Source: Nonomuraea polychroma | GTDB lineage: Bacteria > Actinomycetota > Actinomycetes > Streptosporangiales > Streptosporangiaceae | Direction: 5' to 3' | Length of the DNA: 64,000 nt | NCBI RefSeq assembly: GCF_004011505.1 | Contig: NZ_SAUN01000001.1 | Coordinates: 8,397,501 to 8,461,500, forward strand | Shown here: piece after piece, positions 63,725-64,000 of the stretch | Layout of the letters: each line of letters opens with the position of its first letter | Numbering within the stretch: position 1 is the first letter of the stretch | Made by a program: the position numbers and the translations under genes | Notes under the pieces: generated by a model | Database searches by the model: none | What the model saw: only the letters and a program-made list of their open reading frames with translations | Told to the model about the DNA's origin: nothing

Positions 63725-64000
63725 ATTTCCTCCCCGGAGGAGCTCATGACGGGGCGGACCTCCACGGCCGCGAAACGGGCGTCGGGGAATCGGGCCGCGA
63801 TCTCCACCGCCCGTTCGGTGCTCTCGCAGTCGACGACGAAGTAGCCGGCGAGGTGCTCTTTGGCCTCGACGAACGGTCCGTCCGTGGCCACGGGGGCGCC
63901 GCCGCGTACCCGTATGGTCCTGGTGTCCGCCGGGTCGGCGAGCGCTTCGCCGCCGACGAGCTCGCCGGACTCCACGATCTCCTGGATCAGGGCTTCGGCC
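63721..64000 (-). CDS. YCII-related protein (partial)
   Basis: The frame is open to the right edge; 92 codons to the stop at 63721 are visible: ALIQEIVESGELVGGEALADPADTRTIRV, the YCII core ATDGPFVEAKEHLAGYFVVDCESTERAVEIAARFP and a C-terminus FAAVEVRPVMSSSGEEM. The DGPF-x-E-x-KE motif is characteristic. In actinobacteria such proteins often precede an ECF sigma factor, which may lie beyond the edge. Confidence 0.85.
   Translation of the reverse strand, partial: AEALIQEIVESGELVGGEALADPADTRTIRVRGGAPVATDGPFVEAKEHLAGYFVVDCESTERAVEIAARFPDARFAAVEVRPVMSSSGEEM

Overview
The window is high-GC actinobacterial chromosome with frequent GTG/TTG starts, mycothiol-era DinB-fold and TIGR04222-type proteins, large LuxR (LAL) regulators and Tat-exported enzymes. 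A Streptosporangiales-like soil actinomycete (Nonomuraea or a relative) fits best, but the genus is inference. There is no ribosomal or other core gene block and no intact mobile element. It reads as an accessory arm: short operons with their own regulators, secreted enzymes, toxin-antitoxin-like pairs and several decaying genes.

Layout. 0-6.3 kb: a SpoIIE-type phosphatase cut by the left edge, then a divergent heterodimeric ABC exporter. 6.3-9 kb: a TIM-barrel protein and a TetR regulator sharing a palindromic operator, and an Rpn-like nuclease. 9-13.1 kb: a NarL-type two-component system, a membrane protein with paired inverted repeats upstream, two eroded genes and a TIGR04222 protein. 13.2-21.6 kb: a MarR operon, a helical-repeat protein, a PIN pair with a frameshifted partner, a secreted propeller, small secreted proteins, a MORN relic holding a (CCCTCG)14 microsatellite, a nucleotidyltransferase and transposase debris. 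21.7-24 kb: a LysR regulator divergent from a RibD-type reductase and a cysteine-dioxygenase-like cupin.

24.2-33 kb is the most coherent system: LacI regulator, FAD oxidoreductase, lipoprotein binding protein, two permeases and a Tat-exported two-domain enzyme in one tight operon, with a divergent Tat-exported beta-propeller. It looks like a dedicated route for one unidentified carbohydrate. 33-36.3 kb: a second two-component system and membrane protein. 36.3-40.1 kb: a VapBC-like pair, then an ArsR-type regulator divergent from an MFS exporter and hydrolase. 40.2-46.4 kb: lamin-tail secreted protein, LAL regulator, secreted lipase, chloramphenicol-phosphotransferase-like kinase, DUF1579-like protein and a broken TetR gene. 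46.5-50.5 kb: an FAD monooxygenase still carrying two matching operator copies, a ThuA/Gfo-Idh-MocA pair and a secreted protein. 50.6-57.9 kb: an ankyrin protein divergent from a single-chain acyl-CoA carboxylase of about 1,826 residues. 57.9-64 kb: NAD-dependent DNA ligase, DUF433/DUF5615 pair, GH6 cellulase followed by degenerate tandem repeats, and a DinB/YCII pair cut by the right edge.

The recurring theme is a local regulator next to its target with a readable operator between them (TetR, MarR, LysR, LacI, RHH, and a lost TetR). Functions are assigned by reading motifs; no database search was possible.
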